A stretch of DNA of 9,174 nt, from NCBI GenBank assembly GCA_012513195.1, contig JAAZCR010000269.1, positions 1 to 9,174 on the forward strand, in the 5' to 3' direction. A program made the translations under genes and the position numbers. Below, piece by piece: positions 1 through 7,155 of this stretch (its first letter is position 1; each line of letters begins with the position of its first letter). Below the pieces are notes generated by a model. It worked only from the letters and a program-made list of their open reading frames with translations, had not been told where the DNA came from and did no database searches. Origin of the DNA: Bacilli bacterium. GTDB lineage: Bacteria > Bacillota_I > Bacilli_A > Haloplasmatales > Haloplasmataceae.

Positions 1-189
1 ATCCTAGTTAGCAAAGATGAATCCATCTACGAAAAAGCTCCTATCGGTAAAGTGATTAATACCGTAGGAGCCGGAGATGCCTTACTTGCGGGTTTTTTAG
101 CAAGTTATACTAAATCGCCTGATCTAAAGGCAGCATTACAACAAGGTATTAAATGTGCCAGTAAGGTTGTTTTTACAGGTTATATTTAA
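1..189 (+). CDS. PfkB-family carbohydrate/nucleoside kinase, C-terminal fragment
   Basis: This is the last 62 codons of a gene that begins before the window, open in frame 1 to a TAA at 187-189. The visible peptide contains NTVGAGDALLAGF (fragment residues 20-32), the PfkB/ribokinase signature 2. Its GAGD supplies the anion hole and the catalytic base Asp (D26 of the fragment) that phosphorylates a sugar or nucleoside hydroxyl from ATP. The subfamily is uncertain. The motif resembles 1-phosphofructokinase (FruK/LacC), but those usually read GAGDS where this has GAGDA, and pseudouridine kinase-like or other PfkB kinases are equally possible. Only 36 residues follow the catalytic Asp, shorter than I expect for FruK, so the last helix may be missing or this is a shorter subfamily. 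A hairpin terminator follows five bases after the stop, so this is the end of its transcript. Family call is firm, substrate is not. Confidence 0.85.
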   Translation: MLVSKDESIYEKAPIGKVINTVGAGDALLAGFLASYTKSPDLKAALQQGIKCASKVVFTGYI

Positions 190-193
190 GAGT

Positions 194-223
194 AAAATCC
201 CGTTTGCACGGGATTTTATTTTG
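194..223 (+). terminator. Hairpin terminator shared by convergent genes
   Basis: Perfect 10-bp stem AAAATCCCGT / ACGGGATTTT (194-203 and 208-217) with a 4-base loop TTGC, then a T-rich tail (ATTTTG). It lies just after the stop of the PfkB kinase gene. The right arm ends inside the stop codon of the convergent small regulator (216-218), so the same hairpin can act on both strands. The T-tail is better on the plus strand. Confidence 0.88.
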
Positions 224-392
224 CGGCATAGAAGCATCTTTTTGGAGAATGGATTAAATCCTCATCTTTTAATTCTTTTAAAACTTTACTAACAACTTTT
301 TGGTCTAAACCAGTTTTTTCCGCAATATCACCAGGTCTTAAGGGTTCAGCACTTTCTTTTAAAACTTTTAATACTAATTCTTTGTTTTCCAT
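216..392 (-). CDS. Small winged-helix DNA-binding regulator (58 aa)
   Basis: Encodes a 58-residue protein starting MENKELVLKVLK. The order is helix, then a helix-turn-helix (about residues 18-45, LRPGDIAEKTGLDQKVVSKVLKELKDEDLI), then a short wing ending SPKRCFYAAK. This is the minimal wHTH fold seen in small MarR/ArsR-like regulators, and no effector or metal-binding domain is visible. The ATG at 390-392 is chosen because AAGGAGG (400-406 on the minus strand) lies seven bases upstream. A TTG two codons earlier sits too close to that site. An extended -10 (TGTTATAAT) and a 13-bp palindrome lie upstream. The gene is divergent from the SRPBCC gene and convergent with the PfkB kinase. Role inferred: a local repressor, perhaps of itself and its divergent neighbour. 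The exact family is not recognised. Confidence 0.8.
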   Translation of the reverse strand: MENKELVLKVLKESAEPLRPGDIAEKTGLDQKVVSKVLKELKDEDLIHSPKRCFYAAK

Positions 393-399
393 GCACAAA

Positions 400-406
400 C
401 CTCCTT
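400..406 (-). promoter_or_regulatory. Ribosome binding site deciding the wHTH start
   Basis: AAGGAGG on the minus strand, seven bases before the ATG at 390-392. It excludes the in-frame TTG at 396-398, which begins only one base after it. Confidence 0.85.
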
Positions 407-409
407 AAA

Positions 410-422
410 ATTAGTTACTAAT
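410..422. promoter_or_regulatory. 13-bp palindrome at the wHTH transcription start, candidate operator
   Basis: ATTAGT-T-ACTAAT has perfect 6-bp arms around a central T. It lies between the minus-strand -10 box (423-428) and the ribosome binding site, centred on the predicted transcription start (about 416). This is a usual place for an autorepressor operator. Binding by the small wHTH protein is inference. Confidence 0.4.
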
Positions 423-431
423 ATTATAACA
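423..431 (-). promoter_or_regulatory. Extended -10 promoter of the wHTH gene
   Basis: Read on the minus strand the sequence is TGTTATAAT, a consensus TATAAT with the TGn extension. At 17 bases spacing the -35 is weak (TTTAAT, 446-451), which an extended -10 can tolerate. Predicted start is near 416. Confidence 0.6.
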
Positions 432-464
432 GACATTTTTTATAAATTAAAACAAAATAACAAA

Positions 465-493
465 TTGAAACATTATAATTTATCTCCTATAAT
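465..493 (+). promoter_or_regulatory. Promoter of the SRPBCC gene
   Basis: TTGAAA (465-470), a 17-base spacer and TATAAT (488-493) make a near-consensus sigma-A promoter. The predicted start, about 499-501, falls on the purine-rich ribosome binding site, giving a leader of only about 13 bases. It also means that the in-frame TTG at 465 is part of the -35 box and not a start codon. A second TATAAT at 474-479 lacks a good -35. Confidence 0.65.
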
Positions 494-497
494 AAAG

Positions 498-506
498 GGA
501 GGAGGG
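498..506 (+). promoter_or_regulatory. Ribosome binding site deciding the SRPBCC start
   Basis: GGAGGAGGG ends six bases before GTG at 513-515. It is the only good Shine-Dalgarno sequence near this reading frame and sets the start at the GTG instead of the upstream TTG. Confidence 0.8.
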
Positions 507-512
507 ATTTTT

Positions 513-929
513 GTGAAATATCAGTGTAAAGTAGAGATAAATGCATCAAGGGATAAAGTTATAACGCTGTATCAAGACATAACCTGGCAAAAGGAATTGG
601 GGTTATTAAAAAAAGAAATGATTAAGGGGAAATCTTTTGAAACAGGTAGTGTGGCTCATTTGTATTTTCCTGTAAATGGGAAAGAAATAATCATGAAGGA
701 AACCGTTGAAGATAATAATCTACCAGAATCAATTACTATTATTTATGAAGTAGATGGTCATTGGAATAGGTGTGTTAGTAAGTTTATTGAAAAAAATGGT
801 AAGGTTATTTATCTTATGGATGTGGAATTTCGCTTCTCTGAAGAGTTAGATATACCTAAGATTAAGTTTGTGAATCAAACTCAACAAGAAATGGAATATT
901 TTAAAGAATTTGTGGAAAATAATTTATAA
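513..929 (+). CDS. SRPBCC (START/polyketide cyclase-like) family protein, 138 aa
   Basis: From the GTG start this encodes 138 residues beginning MKYQCKVEINASRDKVITLYQD. That opening strand (ECKVEINAS-like) followed by a helix (SRDKVITLYQDITWQKE) is characteristic of the SRPBCC helix-grip fold. The middle alternates beta strands (AHLYFPVNGKEIIMKETV, SITIIYEVDGHWNRCVSKFIE, KVIYLMDVEFRF). A long C-terminal helix (KFVNQTQQEMEYFKEFVENNL) would lie over the ligand cavity. There is no signal peptide or membrane segment, so it is cytoplasmic. The length is normal for the family, whose members bind small hydrophobic ligands or act as cyclases or stress proteins; no catalytic residues can be assigned here. 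It is transcribed alone, divergent from the small wHTH regulator, and followed by a weak hairpin before the gal region. Fold call is good; ligand and function are unknown. Confidence 0.75.
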   Translation: MKYQCKVEINASRDKVITLYQDITWQKELGLLKKEMIKGKSFETGSVAHLYFPVNGKEIIMKETVEDNNLPESITIIYEVDGHWNRCVSKFIEKNGKVIYLMDVEFRFSEELDIPKIKFVNQTQQEMEYFKEFVENNL

Positions 930-957
930 AAGGGTATCTATGTAAACAGTGATAATA

Positions 958-993
958 ATTTGGTGTTCGATGATAAGACTTATTAGACCAAAT
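958..993 (+). other. Weak inverted repeat after the SRPBCC gene
   Basis: Arms ATTTGGT (958-964) and ACCAAAT (987-993) enclose 22 bases with a small inner ATAA/TTAT repeat. It lies just after the SRPBCC gene and has only a short T-run after it. It may help end that transcript or may be chance in AT-rich DNA. Confidence 0.25.
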
Positions 994-998
994 GCGAT

Positions 999-1020
999 TT
1001 TAGTAAAAAAAATTACTAAA
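999..1020. promoter_or_regulatory. Upstream GalR-type operator candidate (palindrome)
   Basis: Perfect inverted half-sites TTTAGTAA (999-1006) and TTACTAAA (1013-1020) flank six adenines. It lacks the T-run of a terminator. The same half-site motif recurs at the galK promoter about 137 bp away centre to centre. The operon encodes its own LacI/GalR-type regulator, so binding by that protein is a reasonable inference. Confidence 0.5.
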
Positions 1021-1025
1021 TTATC

Positions 1026-1065
1026 ATAATATAGAAGTGAGACCCAACCACTTTTTTCATATTAT
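1026..1065 (+). terminator. Imperfect hairpin with T-run, possible terminator of the SRPBCC transcript
   Basis: Inner stem AAGTG/CACTT (1035-1039 and 1049-1053) leads into a six-T run. Outer arms ATAATAT/ATATTAT (1026-1032 and 1059-1065) extend it as an imperfect 40-base hairpin. The inner stem is short and the loop is nine bases, so it is weak on its own. It is the best terminator-like element between the SRPBCC gene and galK. Confidence 0.35.
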
Positions 1066-1131
1066 TAGCGAGAAATTGTAGCTTATTTTACATTTTATTA
1101 GCATTTAGTTTCCTAGTAAAACTTCATAAAA

Positions 1132-1161
1132 TTTACTAAATTGTTGATTAATTTAAGTAAA
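1132..1161. promoter_or_regulatory. GalR-type operator candidate over the galK promoter
   Basis: TTTACTAAA (1132-1140) and TTTAAGTAAA (1152-1161) form an imperfect inverted repeat, with one extra base in the right arm. It brackets the -35 box at 1144-1149, the expected place for steric repression. The half-sites resemble the palindrome at 999-1020. A further TAGTAAA lies at 1114-1120, inverted relative to the left arm. Confidence 0.45.
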
Positions 1162-1172
1162 AATGTTAAAAT
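1144..1172 (+). promoter_or_regulatory. Promoter of the gal operon
   Basis: TTGATT (1144-1149), a 17-base spacer and TAAAAT (1167-1172), with TGT immediately before the -10 as an extended element. Predicted start is near 1179, giving a leader of about 30 bases. A GalR-like inverted repeat overlaps the -35 and spacer. Confidence 0.7.
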
Positions 1173-1209
1173 GATATTGGAAAAATCTATTATGATAAGG
1201 AGTTAGAAT

Positions 1210-2370
1210 ATGAAGGAAAAGTTATTAACTGGATTTCGCGAAATTTTTAAAACTGAAGCTAGTAATGTTTACTTTGCGCCTGGTCGGGTTAATTTAATTG
1301 GTGAACATACCGATTACAATGGTGGACATGTTTTTCCATGTGCATTAAATATCGGCACATATCTTGCGGTTAAGCCCCGTAGTGATAAGAAATTCCAATT
1401 CTACTCGGAAAACTTTGCCCATCTAGGTATTATTGAAGTAGATTTAGATAATATCGTTTATGATGTTAATGACGACTGGGTAAATTATCCAAAAGGTTGT
1501 ATTAGAGAAGTTCAAAAGTTAGGTATTACCTTAAATCATGGTTTAGATTTATATTACTTTGGTAATATTCCTTATGGTGCGGGTTTATCTTCTTCAGCAT
1601 CAATCGAATTAGTGACTTTAGTGATGTTAAATGAAGAGTATGGTTTAAATATTGACCGCATTGAACTTGTTAAAATGGGACAACGGGCTGAAAATCAATT
1701 CGTTGGGGTTAACTGTGGCATTATGGACCAGTTCGCCATTGGTATGGGAAAAGCCAACCATGCGGTTTTATTAGATACAGGTAAATTAAAGTATCAATAT
1801 GCGCCTTTAAATATTGAAGGTTATTCTTTAGTTGTCACAAATACCAATAAACGACGCGGATTAGCTGATTCTAAGTATAATGAAAGACGTGCTGAATGTG
1901 AAAAAGCACTTGAAATCCTTAAACAATATAAAAATATTAACGCATTATGTGAATTAACCTTAGCGGAATTTGAATCTTTAAGTGATAAAATCGAAGATGA
2001 AATTATCAGAAAACGTGCTCGCCATGCAATAAGTGAAAATGAACGCACTATTCTAGCGAAAAAAGCTCTTGATGAAGGTAATTTAACCGAATTTGGTCGT
2101 TTAATGAATGAAAGCCATGTTTCCTTAAGAGATGACTATGAAGTTACTGGTAAAGAATTAGATACTTTAGCAGCTTTGGCCTGGGCACAAGATGGTGTTA
2201 TTGGTAGTCGTATGACTGGTGCAGGTTTTGGTGGTTGTACAATTAGCATTGTTAAGAATGAATACCTTGATAACTTTAAAGTTAATGTTGAAAGGGAATA
2301 TGAAAAGGTAATTGGTTATAAACCAACATTCTACGTTGTTTCTGTTGGTGACGGTGCCAAAAAATTATAA
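1210..2370 (+). CDS. galK: Galactokinase
   Basis: First Leloir enzyme: phosphorylates alpha-D-galactose at O1 with ATP in the cytoplasm. The 386-residue length is normal. GHMP-kinase landmarks are in order. The galactokinase signature [15 protein letters not shown] is at residues 25-39, with Glu32, His33 and Asp35 in the sugar-binding segment. The phosphate-binding loop [11 protein letters not shown] is at 121-131. GIMDQF follows, with Asp173 as the likely catalytic base, and GAGFGGC lies at 337-343. The ATG is preceded by AAGGAG seven bases upstream. It is the first gene of galK-galE-galT-galR, with 16 bases to galE. The inverted repeats upstream imply control by the repressor encoded at the operon's end. 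Nothing looks broken and all motif residues are intact. Confidence 0.97.
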   Translation: MKEKLLTGFREIFKTEASNVYFAPGRVNLIGEHTDYNGGHVFPCALNIGTYLAVKPRSDKKFQFYSENFAHLGIIEVDLDNIVYDVNDDWVNYPKGCIREVQKLGITLNHGLDLYYFGNIPYGAGLSSSASIELVTLVMLNEEYGLNIDRIELVKMGQRAENQFVGVNCGIMDQFAIGMGKANHAVLLDTGKLKYQYAPLNIEGYSLVVTNTNKRRGLADSKYNERRAECEKALEILKQYKNINALCELTLAEFESLSDKIEDEIIRKRARHAISENERTILAKKALDEGNLTEFGRLMNESHVSLRDDYEVTGKELDTLAALAWAQDGVIGSRMTGAGFGGCTISIVKNEYLDNFKVNVEREYEKVIGYKPTFYVVSVGDGAKKL

Positions 2371-2386
2371 AAGAAGGTGATTATAC

Positions 2387-3370
2387 ATGAGCATCTTAGT
2401 CTGTGGTGGCGCTGGTTATATTGGTTCTCATACTGTTTATGAATTAATTAAACAAGGTTACCAAGTTGTGGTAATTGATAACCTACAAACAGGTCATAAA
2501 GAAGCTGTACATTCCGAAGCTATCTTCTATCAAGGCGATATGCGGGATGCTAAATTCCTTGATGAAGTATTTAGTAAGGAAAAGATTGACGCTGTAATTC
2601 ATTTCGCCGCTAATTCTTTAGTTGGCGAAAGTATGACGGATCCCTATAAATATTATGAAAATAATGTCTATGGAACGCTTAAACTTCTAGAAGCGATGCG
2701 TAATCATAATGTGAAACGGATTGTCTTCTCTTCCACCGCTGCTGTATATGGTGAACCAAAGAATATCCCCATTCTTGAAACAGATCCTACAGAACCTACT
2801 AACGCTTATGGGGAAACTAAATTAGCGATGGAAAAGATGTTTAAGTGGTTTGATAAAGCTCATGGGATTAAATACATTTCCTTACGCTACTTCAATGTAG
2901 CTGGTGCTGATATTTCAGGTGAAATTGGTGAAGACCATAACCCTGAAACCCATTTAATTCCCTTAGTTCTACAAGTACCTTTAAATAAACGGGAATACAT
3001 CAGCATCTATGGCGATGATTATGACACACCTGATGGTACATGTATTCGCGACTATATCCATGTTACTGACCTAGCCAATGCCCATATCTTAGCACTTGAA
3101 CGATTACTAAATGGTAGTGACTCTGATGTCTTTAATCTAGGTAATGGGCAAGGTTTTAGCGTTAAAGAAATTATTGAAGCAGCTCGTAAAGTTACTGGTC
3201 ATCCTATCCCCGCTAAAGTTGTTGCTAGACGTCCAGGAGATCCTGCAAGACTAGTAGCTTCAAATAAAAAAGCGATTGAAGTTTTAGGATGGAAGATTCA
3301 ATATCCTAACATAGAAGATATTATTGCGAGTGCTTGGAAATTTCATCAAAATAAGCCTAACGGTTTTTAA
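2387..3370 (+). CDS. galE: UDP-glucose 4-epimerase
   Basis: Interconverts UDP-galactose and UDP-glucose using bound NAD, regenerating UDP-glucose for the GalT reaction and supplying UDP-galactose for surface polymers. The 327 residues form an extended SDR. The Rossmann NAD motif GGAGYIG is at residues 7-13. SSTAAVYGE follows, with Thr117 at the position usually Ser/Thr in the active site. The catalytic pair is Tyr141/Lys145 in YGETK. Later come YFNVAGAD and RPGDPARLVAS, typical of the substrate-binding half. AAGGTGA six bases before the ATG is its ribosome binding site. Spacing to galK (16 bases) and galT (14 bases) indicates one transcript. Length and motifs are normal for bacterial GalE. 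Confidence 0.97.
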   Translation: MSILVCGGAGYIGSHTVYELIKQGYQVVVIDNLQTGHKEAVHSEAIFYQGDMRDAKFLDEVFSKEKIDAVIHFAANSLVGESMTDPYKYYENNVYGTLKLLEAMRNHNVKRIVFSSTAAVYGEPKNIPILETDPTEPTNAYGETKLAMEKMFKWFDKAHGIKYISLRYFNVAGADISGEIGEDHNPETHLIPLVLQVPLNKREYISIYGDDYDTPDGTCIRDYIHVTDLANAHILALERLLNGSDSDVFNLGNGQGFSVKEIIEAARKVTGHPIPAKVVARRPGDPARLVASNKKAIEVLGWKIQYPNIEDIIASAWKFHQNKPNGF

Positions 3371-3384
3371 TAAAAGGTGATATT

Positions 3385-4869
3385 ATGATTAATATTCAAC
3401 TAGAATTAAACAAACTACTAGATTACGCTTTAAACAATAAACTCATTCAACCAGCAGATTACTATTATGCGGCTAATCGCTTAATTGATTTATTAAAACT
3501 AACCGAGTTTCAAAAGTTAGACATTACTACCGATTATGATTTTTATATAGTAATGGATAATATCCTTCAATACGCTTATGAACAAGGTATTATCGAATCA
3601 GATACGGTTCTTTATAAAGACCTCTTCGATAGTGCGATTATGGATTGCTTAATGCCCCGTCCAAGTGAAGTTAACCAAACCTTTTGGTCGCTATATTTAA
3701 ATGATCCAAAAGAAGCGACGGATTACTTTTATAATTTAAGTCAAAAATCCAACTATATTAGAGTAGATCTCACAAGTAAGAACATCAGTTGGAAAACACC
3801 AACTGAATATGGGGAACTCGATATCACGATAAATGTGTCAAAACCCGAAAAAGATCCCCGGGATATCGCTAAAGCACGCAATCTACCTAAAACTAGTTAT
3901 CCTAAATGTGTATTATGTCGCGAAAATGAAGGTTTTAGCGGTAATCTCAATCATCCCAGTCGACACAATCATCGCATCATTAATTTAAAACTAAACAACG
4001 AAAACTGGTTCTTACAATATTCACCTTATGTATATTATAATGAGCATTGTATTGTTTTAAGTGAACATCATGTGCCAATGAAAATTAGTACCGATACCTT
4101 CAAACGCTTATTAGACTTTGTGGATCTCTTCCCTCATTATTTTATTGGCTCAAATGCTGATTTACCCATCGTTGGTGGTTCAATTCTTTCCCACGATCAT
4201 TTCCAAGGGGGAAGATATGAGTTCGCGATGATGAAGCAAGGTTTTAAAGAAACATTTACGGTAAAAGATTATCCCGATGTTGAAGCTGGTATCGTTAATT
4301 GGCCTATGAGTGCGATTAGATTATTATCAACCAATAAAGAATCTATTATCAAATTAAGTGAACGCATTCTTACCTTATGGAAAGAATACTCCGATTATGA
4401 AGTAGATATTTACGCCTATACTGATGATACTCCTCATAACACAATTACACCAATAACTCGTAAAGTTAATAATCGTTACGAAATGACATTAGTACTCCGT
4501 AATAATCGAACAACACCTGAACATCCTTTAGGATTGTTCCATCCTCATAGTGAGCATCATCACATAAAGAAAGAAAACATTGGTTTAATTGAAGTTATGG
4601 GATTAGCGGTACTTCCTGGTCGGTTAAAGGATGAAATACCATTAATTAAACACGCATTATTAACAGGAGAGGACTTCTCTAGCGATTCTGATATGTATAA
4701 ACATCAAGCATGGGTTGAATCCTTACGTCGCAAATATGATGAAATTACCGAAAATAACGTTGATTGGATTATTAAAACGGAAATCGGTGAAGTCTTCAAA
4801 GATATATTAGCTCAATGTGGAGTGTTTAAAGATACTAAGTCATTCATGCGCTTTATAAAATTGATATAA
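3385..4869 (+). CDS. galT: Galactose-1-phosphate uridylyltransferase, type 2
   Basis: Transfers UMP between UDP-glucose and galactose-1-phosphate through a uridylyl-histidine intermediate. At 494 residues it is much longer than the E. coli-type GalT (about 350) and matches the second family common in Bacillota. The active-site segment is LSHDHFQGG (residues 268-276), where His272 before the Gln is the likely nucleophile (the type-1 enzyme has HPHxQ). A KCVLCRENEGFSG stretch with two cysteines in a CxxC lies near residues 172-184, and a His-rich HPHSEHHH stretch lies near residue 388. AAGGTGAT precedes the ATG. It lies between galE and galR with short gaps and no internal terminator. Product call is firm from motif, length and context together. 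Confidence 0.95.
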   Translation: MINIQLELNKLLDYALNNKLIQPADYYYAANRLIDLLKLTEFQKLDITTDYDFYIVMDNILQYAYEQGIIESDTVLYKDLFDSAIMDCLMPRPSEVNQTFWSLYLNDPKEATDYFYNLSQKSNYIRVDLTSKNISWKTPTEYGELDITINVSKPEKDPRDIAKARNLPKTSYPKCVLCRENEGFSGNLNHPSRHNHRIINLKLNNENWFLQYSPYVYYNEHCIVLSEHHVPMKISTDTFKRLLDFVDLFPHYFIGSNADLPIVGGSILSHDHFQGGRYEFAMMKQGFKETFTVKDYPDVEAGIVNWPMSAIRLLSTNKESIIKLSERILTLWKEYSDYEVDIYAYTDDTPHNTITPITRKVNNRYEMTLVLRNNRTTPEHPLGLFHPHSEHHHIKKENIGLIEVMGLAVLPGRLKDEIPLIKHALLTGEDFSSDSDMYKHQAWVESLRRKYDEITENNVDWIIKTEIGEVFKDILAQCGVFKDTKSFMRFIKLI

Positions 4870-4873
4870 GTGA

Positions 4874-5878
<1,005 letters not shown>

Positions 5879-5886
5879 CATCCTAT

Positions 5887-5930
5887 CAATAAAACTTGGT
5901 CGATAAACGGTGACCAAGTTTTTATTGTTT
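5887..5930 (+). terminator. Rho-independent terminator of the gal operon
   Basis: Perfect 11-bp stem AAAACTTGGTC / GACCAAGTTTT (5891-5901 and 5912-5922) with a 10-base loop and a T-rich tail. The stem can be lengthened by CAAT/ATTG with one bulged base. It starts eight bases after the galR stop. Confidence 0.93.
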
Positions 5931-6101
5931 GATAAAAGTAAGTAGAAAGTTAATAAAAATAAGTTTTATTGTTAGTTAAGATACAAAATGAAAAATAGAT
6001 GCAAATTGTAAATGGAGAAAACTATAATTTAAGTATCAAGATTTATATAATTATAAAGACAAGAAGAATATGTATTTAAGCTGATAGAGTACTACTTGAA
6101 T
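5931..6101. other. AT-rich non-coding stretch, nothing recognised
   Basis: Between the gal terminator and the next promoter there is no gene on either strand and no SD-led small reading frame. Only a 7-bp all-AT inverted repeat (AATAAAA/TTTTATT, 5952-5970) and a stray TATAAT (6023-6028) without a good -35 are visible. Confidence 0.6.
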
Positions 6102-6130
6102 TTGATTTACTAATTAAGTTATTTTATAAT
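6102..6130 (+). promoter_or_regulatory. Promoter of the isomerase gene
   Basis: TTGATT (6102-6107), a 17-base spacer and a consensus TATAAT (6125-6130). Predicted start is near 6137, leaving a leader of about 38 bases. The good match suggests substantial expression unless a repressor acts. Confidence 0.75.
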
Positions 6131-6160
6131 AGATTTAAGTTACAAAAAATGTAGATTTAT

Positions 6161-6165
6161 AAAGG
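6161..6165 (+). promoter_or_regulatory. Ribosome binding site deciding the isomerase start
   Basis: AAAGG lies directly against an in-frame ATG at 6166, too close to serve it, and nine bases before the ATG at 6175. The second ATG is therefore the likely start. Confidence 0.65.
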
Positions 6166-6174
6166 ATGGTAACG

Positions 6175-6948
6175 ATGAAAATTGGGGCACAATTGTATAC
6201 ATTAAGAGAGCATATGCAAAATCTTGAAGACATATCCTCAACATTAAAAAGGGTTAAAGATATCGGCTATAATGCCATACAAGTTTCGGGTATTGGTGAT
6301 TTTACAAAAGAAAAAGTGGAACATATTAAAAAAGAAACGGAGAAGTATGGGCTTGAAATATGTGCTACGCACACGAATCTTACAAGTTTACTTAATCAAT
6401 TTGAATGGGTAGTAGAGTACCATAAATTATGGAACTGTAAGTATGTTGGAGTAGGAATGATGCCTTTAGAATATACGGAAACAGAAGAAAAAGTTATTGA
6501 ATTTGCGTCTATTATGAATGATTTAGGTAAAAGACTAAAAGAGCATGGTATTACTTTAGTTTATCATAATCATGCTTTTGAGTTTAGAAAATTAAATGGT
6601 AAATTGATTATGGATATTTTGTTTGACAATTTTAGTGACGATGTGCAATTTGAACTTGATACCTTCTGGATTCAAAAAGGTGGTTGTAACCCTGTTGAAT
6701 GGATTGAAAAGGTAAAGGGAAGAATGGATGTTGTGCACTTTAAAGATATGAGTATTAGAAATTGGGATGAACAACTCATGGAAGTTGTTGGCGATGGTAA
6801 TCTTAATTGGGACCAAATTATATCAGCGTGTTTAAGTACAGGAGTTAAGTATGCTTGTGTGGAACAAGATGATTGTCAAGGACGTGAACCCTTCATCTGT
6901 TTAAAAAGAAGTTTATTTTTCTTAAATAATAAGATCTGGACAATGTAA
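6175..6948 (+). CDS. Sugar phosphate isomerase/epimerase (xylose isomerase-like TIM barrel)
   Basis: 257 residues from the chosen ATG, beginning MKIGAQLYTLREHM, a hallmark opening of this AP-endonuclease-2/xylose-isomerase-like family. Likely divalent-metal ligands are spread along the barrel: Glu136 in YHNHAFEF, Asp162 in FELDTFW, His188 in HFKD and Glu230 in VEQDD. GDGNLNW, a common segment near the metal site, is also present. The C-terminus CLKRSLFFLNN is typical, so the gene is complete. Members isomerise or epimerise sugars, sugar phosphates or inositol derivatives, often in oxidised-sugar or inositol catabolism; nothing here fixes the substrate. It is cytoplasmic with no signal peptide. 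It stands alone, with its own promoter and terminators on both sides, and is not part of the gal operon. Its link to galactose is proximity only. Confidence 0.88.
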   Translation: MKIGAQLYTLREHMQNLEDISSTLKRVKDIGYNAIQVSGIGDFTKEKVEHIKKETEKYGLEICATHTNLTSLLNQFEWVVEYHKLWNCKYVGVGMMPLEYTETEEKVIEFASIMNDLGKRLKEHGITLVYHNHAFEFRKLNGKLIMDILFDNFSDDVQFELDTFWIQKGGCNPVEWIEKVKGRMDVVHFKDMSIRNWDEQLMEVVGDGNLNWDQIISACLSTGVKYACVEQDDCQGREPFICLKRSLFFLNNKIWTM

Positions 6949-6989
6949 GCATTTTCTTTGAAGTATAGTTGAAATTATTATACAATATA

Positions 6990-7011
6990 GGTGAGAGTAA
7001 GCCCTCTCACC
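6990..7011 (+). terminator. GC-rich hairpin after the isomerase gene
   Basis: Perfect 8-bp stem GGTGAGAG/CTCTCACC (6990-6997 and 7004-7011) with the six-base loop TAAGCC, 41 bases after the stop. Its tail is only moderately T-rich (ATAAATTCTTTC), so it may be a weak terminator or a 3'-end stabilising stem, with the hairpin at 7066-7089 as backup. Confidence 0.45.
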
Positions 7012-7065
7012 ATAAATTCTTTCATTCTTCTCCCTCTCTATAACATAGATTGATTTTGTATCACT

Positions 7066-7095
7066 AAAAAGGCCTTAATCGGCCTTTTTATTATT
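7066..7095 (+). terminator. Strong hairpin terminator, symmetric on both strands
   Basis: Perfect 9-bp stem AAAAAGGCC/GGCCTTTTT (7066-7074 and 7081-7089) with a six-base loop. The A-run on one side and T-run on the other make it functional in either direction. It separates the isomerase transcript from the DUF2238-glpK unit. Confidence 0.88.
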
Positions 7096-7123
7096 AGGGT
7101 AGAAATATATTAGGGTAGAAATA
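7092..7123. repeat. Exact 16-bp tandem duplication, with a third diverged copy downstream
   Basis: TATTAGGGTAGAAATA occurs at 7092-7107 and again at 7108-7123 with no mismatch. A third partial copy, ATTGGGGTAGAAA (7166-7178, one mismatch in 13), lies in the leader of the next gene. The invariant core is GGGTAGAAA at 7097, 7113 and 7170. The pair ends just before the promoter region, where regulator sites often sit. A simple replication slip is the alternative for the adjacent pair. Confidence 0.75.
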
Positions 7124-7146
7124 ATGTTTTTTATTAATTTATAATG

Positions 7147-7155
7147 TGATATAAT
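7147..7155 (+). promoter_or_regulatory. Extended -10 promoter of the DUF2238-glpK unit
   Basis: TGATATAAT: consensus TATAAT (7150-7155) with TGn directly upstream. The -35 at 17 bases is a T-run (7127-7132) and weak. A second TATAAT lies at 7140-7145. Predicted start is near 7162, just before the third copy of the GGGTAGAAA motif. Confidence 0.55.

Noticed and set aside
465..512. N-terminal extension of the SRPBCC protein from TTG at 465
   Set aside because: The TTG is part of a good -35 box, the -10 falls inside the extension, and a strong ribosome binding site precedes GTG at 513.
941..954. Possible catabolite-responsive element (TGTAAACAGTGATA)
   Set aside because: The left half matches but the central CG and the right half do not.
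930..1209. Riboswitch or structured leader before galK
   Set aside because: The predicted galK leader is only about 30 bases and the upstream inverted repeats look like protein operators or a weak terminator.
1821..2048. 75-codon open frame on the minus strand
   Set aside because: It lies wholly inside galK, has no ribosome binding site and no recognisable protein; it is a shadow of the real gene.
6592..6816. 74-codon open frame on the minus strand
   Set aside because: It lies inside the isomerase gene, whose motifs are clear, and has no independent support.
6968..7028. A 15-codon minus-strand frame (MKEFMVRGLTLTYIV) with a GGGAG-like site upstream, possibly a small peptide or leader
   Set aside because: It is formed mostly by the hairpin at 6990-7011, has no clear promoter and leads into the 3' end of an opposite-strand gene.
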